The position numbers were made by a program, and so were the translations under genes. From contig CM060984.1 in NCBI GenBank assembly GCA_030765065.1, positions 2,614,001-2,678,000 on the forward strand: DNA of 64,000 nucleotides. The letters run 5' to 3'. Under the pieces are notes generated by a model. That model saw only the letters and a list, made by a program, of their open reading frames with translations. It was not told where the DNA came from and did no database searches. How positions within the stretch are numbered: position 1 is the stretch's first letter; each line of letters opens with the position of its first letter. This document shows, one piece after another, positions 63,292 through 64,000 of the stretch. This DNA is from Deroplatys truncata. Lineage: Eukaryota; Arthropoda; Insecta; Mantodea; Mantidae.

Positions 63292-64000
63292 CATCGTAAT
63301 GGTCGCTAGCGTACGTAGGAGCAGGGTTCTCATTGCCGGTCGAAAGCGGTCAAAAAAAGTGTACTATCTTGTTTTCATGGGTTTTCCAGATCGGTAGGCG
63401 TTAGAATACTCTTAGAGCTTTTTCAGGTTTTTGGTGGTTGTCCCTGTCCGGTAGGCAAATGATGAAGTTTTTCTATAATGTCGTCGTTTTCCCTTGTCGG
63501 CGCAGGTTACTAAGCACATACTCACACACACACACATTCACACACACATACGTTCGCTCACAAACTCTTTCTATTTTTTCGGGTTTTATCTGCTCCGTAT
63601 ACGTATGCATGCTATTTTTCCGTTTTCATAGTTTTTCCCTGGTCGGTAGGCCATTGCTGGAGCGGTTGTCGTACCTCTTTCTGTTTTTTTCGTGGTTTTC
63701 CCACGTCGGTAGGCTATTGTTTAAGTTCTTTCCCCTATTTCGTGGCTTTCCCTTGTTTGTGGGTAAATGCTGGGTGACAAGCACATGCACATTCGCTCAC
63801 AAACCTCTTTTTTCGTGGCTTTCCTAGTCTGTAGGCGCTTGCTAAAGCTCTTTCTACTTTTTTCGACATTTTTCTCTGGTCCGTGGGAGTTTGCTACAGC
63901 GTTTTTCCAAGCTCTTTCTATCATCGTAATGGTCGCTAGCGTACGTAGGAGAAGGGTACTCATTGCCGGTCGAAAGCGGTCAAAAAAGTGTACTATCTTG
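63292..64000. repeat. 79-bp direct repeats flanking a degenerate GTCGGTAGGC tandem repeat
   Basis: CATCGTAATGGTCGCTAGCG at 63292 recurs at 63922, and the match continues for about 79 bases to 'gtgtactatcttg' at the window end. Between them about eight degenerate copies of a 50-70 bp unit can be seen, each with 'ttttcc…gtcggtaggc' or a variant (for example near 63380, 63445, 63640, 63700, 63825). A CA-rich patch lies at 63522-63550. The period between the direct repeats is 630 bases, so this may be the first unit of a larger array beyond the window. Confidence 0.7.

Noticed and set aside
63438-63827. 129-codon plus frame near the right edge
   Set aside because: It crosses a CA-rich patch and the degenerate GTCGGTAGGC repeat. 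Its content follows those repeats.

Overview
The window looks like repeat-dominated nuclear DNA of an invertebrate, most likely an arthropod with a large genome. That placement is an inference from the mix of mobile elements (mariner, piggyBac, non-LTR retrotransposons, tRNA-derived SINEs, short-TIR elements), the AT-rich unique DNA, and the absence of bacterial gene organisation. No species is claimed. I see no complete host gene. Three tandem arrays make up well over half of the 64 kb.

Layout. (1) 1-10146 is satellite A, about 160 copies of a 61-64 bp unit. Its minus strand is recognisably the head of a tRNA-derived SINE, from just before the pol III A box to the B box. A fuller copy of the same SINE lies nearby at 12091-12325. 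(2) 12326-14803 is a 38-bp minisatellite of about 65 copies that stops 18 bp before the ATG of the best coding sequence here. (3) 14822-15976 encodes a 384-aa LINE ORF1-type protein with a 2A-like motif (GVEINPGP), a coiled coil, an RRM-like core and a duplicated tail. Its 3' region carries AATAAA, and no endonuclease/RT reading frame follows, so it looks like an ORF1-only non-autonomous LINE. (4) 17.3-28.4 kb is a mosaic of an unclassified ~770-bp family bounded by ACTTTCTCTAC / GTAGAGAAAGT, a deleted mariner, a 5'-truncated LINE with an FADD-motif RT, and a 1.08-kb element with ~60-bp inverted ends. (5) 28.7-35.6 kb is mostly unique AT-rich DNA holding a broken THAP-like fragment, a ~390-bp MITE, a second tRNA-type SINE, and two duplicated exon-like segments on the minus strand. 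(6) 35.65-37.49 kb holds a broken piggyBac transposase followed at once by a decayed LINE reverse transcriptase. (7) 37492-61691 is satellite C, about 265 copies of a ~91-bp unit. It is organised as alternating A-type and B-type domains with nested higher-order duplications, and B-type units carry the palindrome TCGCGA, often as the full TCTCGCGAGA. (8) 61692-64000 holds degenerate long-period repeats: first a stretch rich in AAGATGGCGG and ATTGG motifs, then a repeat built on GTCGGTAGGC flanked by a 79-bp direct repeat.

The most notable signals are the satellite made from a SINE promoter head, the minisatellite sitting where LINE promoter monomers would sit in front of a 2A-bearing ORF1, and the hierarchical satellite C with its CpG-containing palindrome. 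Copy numbers and coordinates of repeat edges were read by eye and are approximate.
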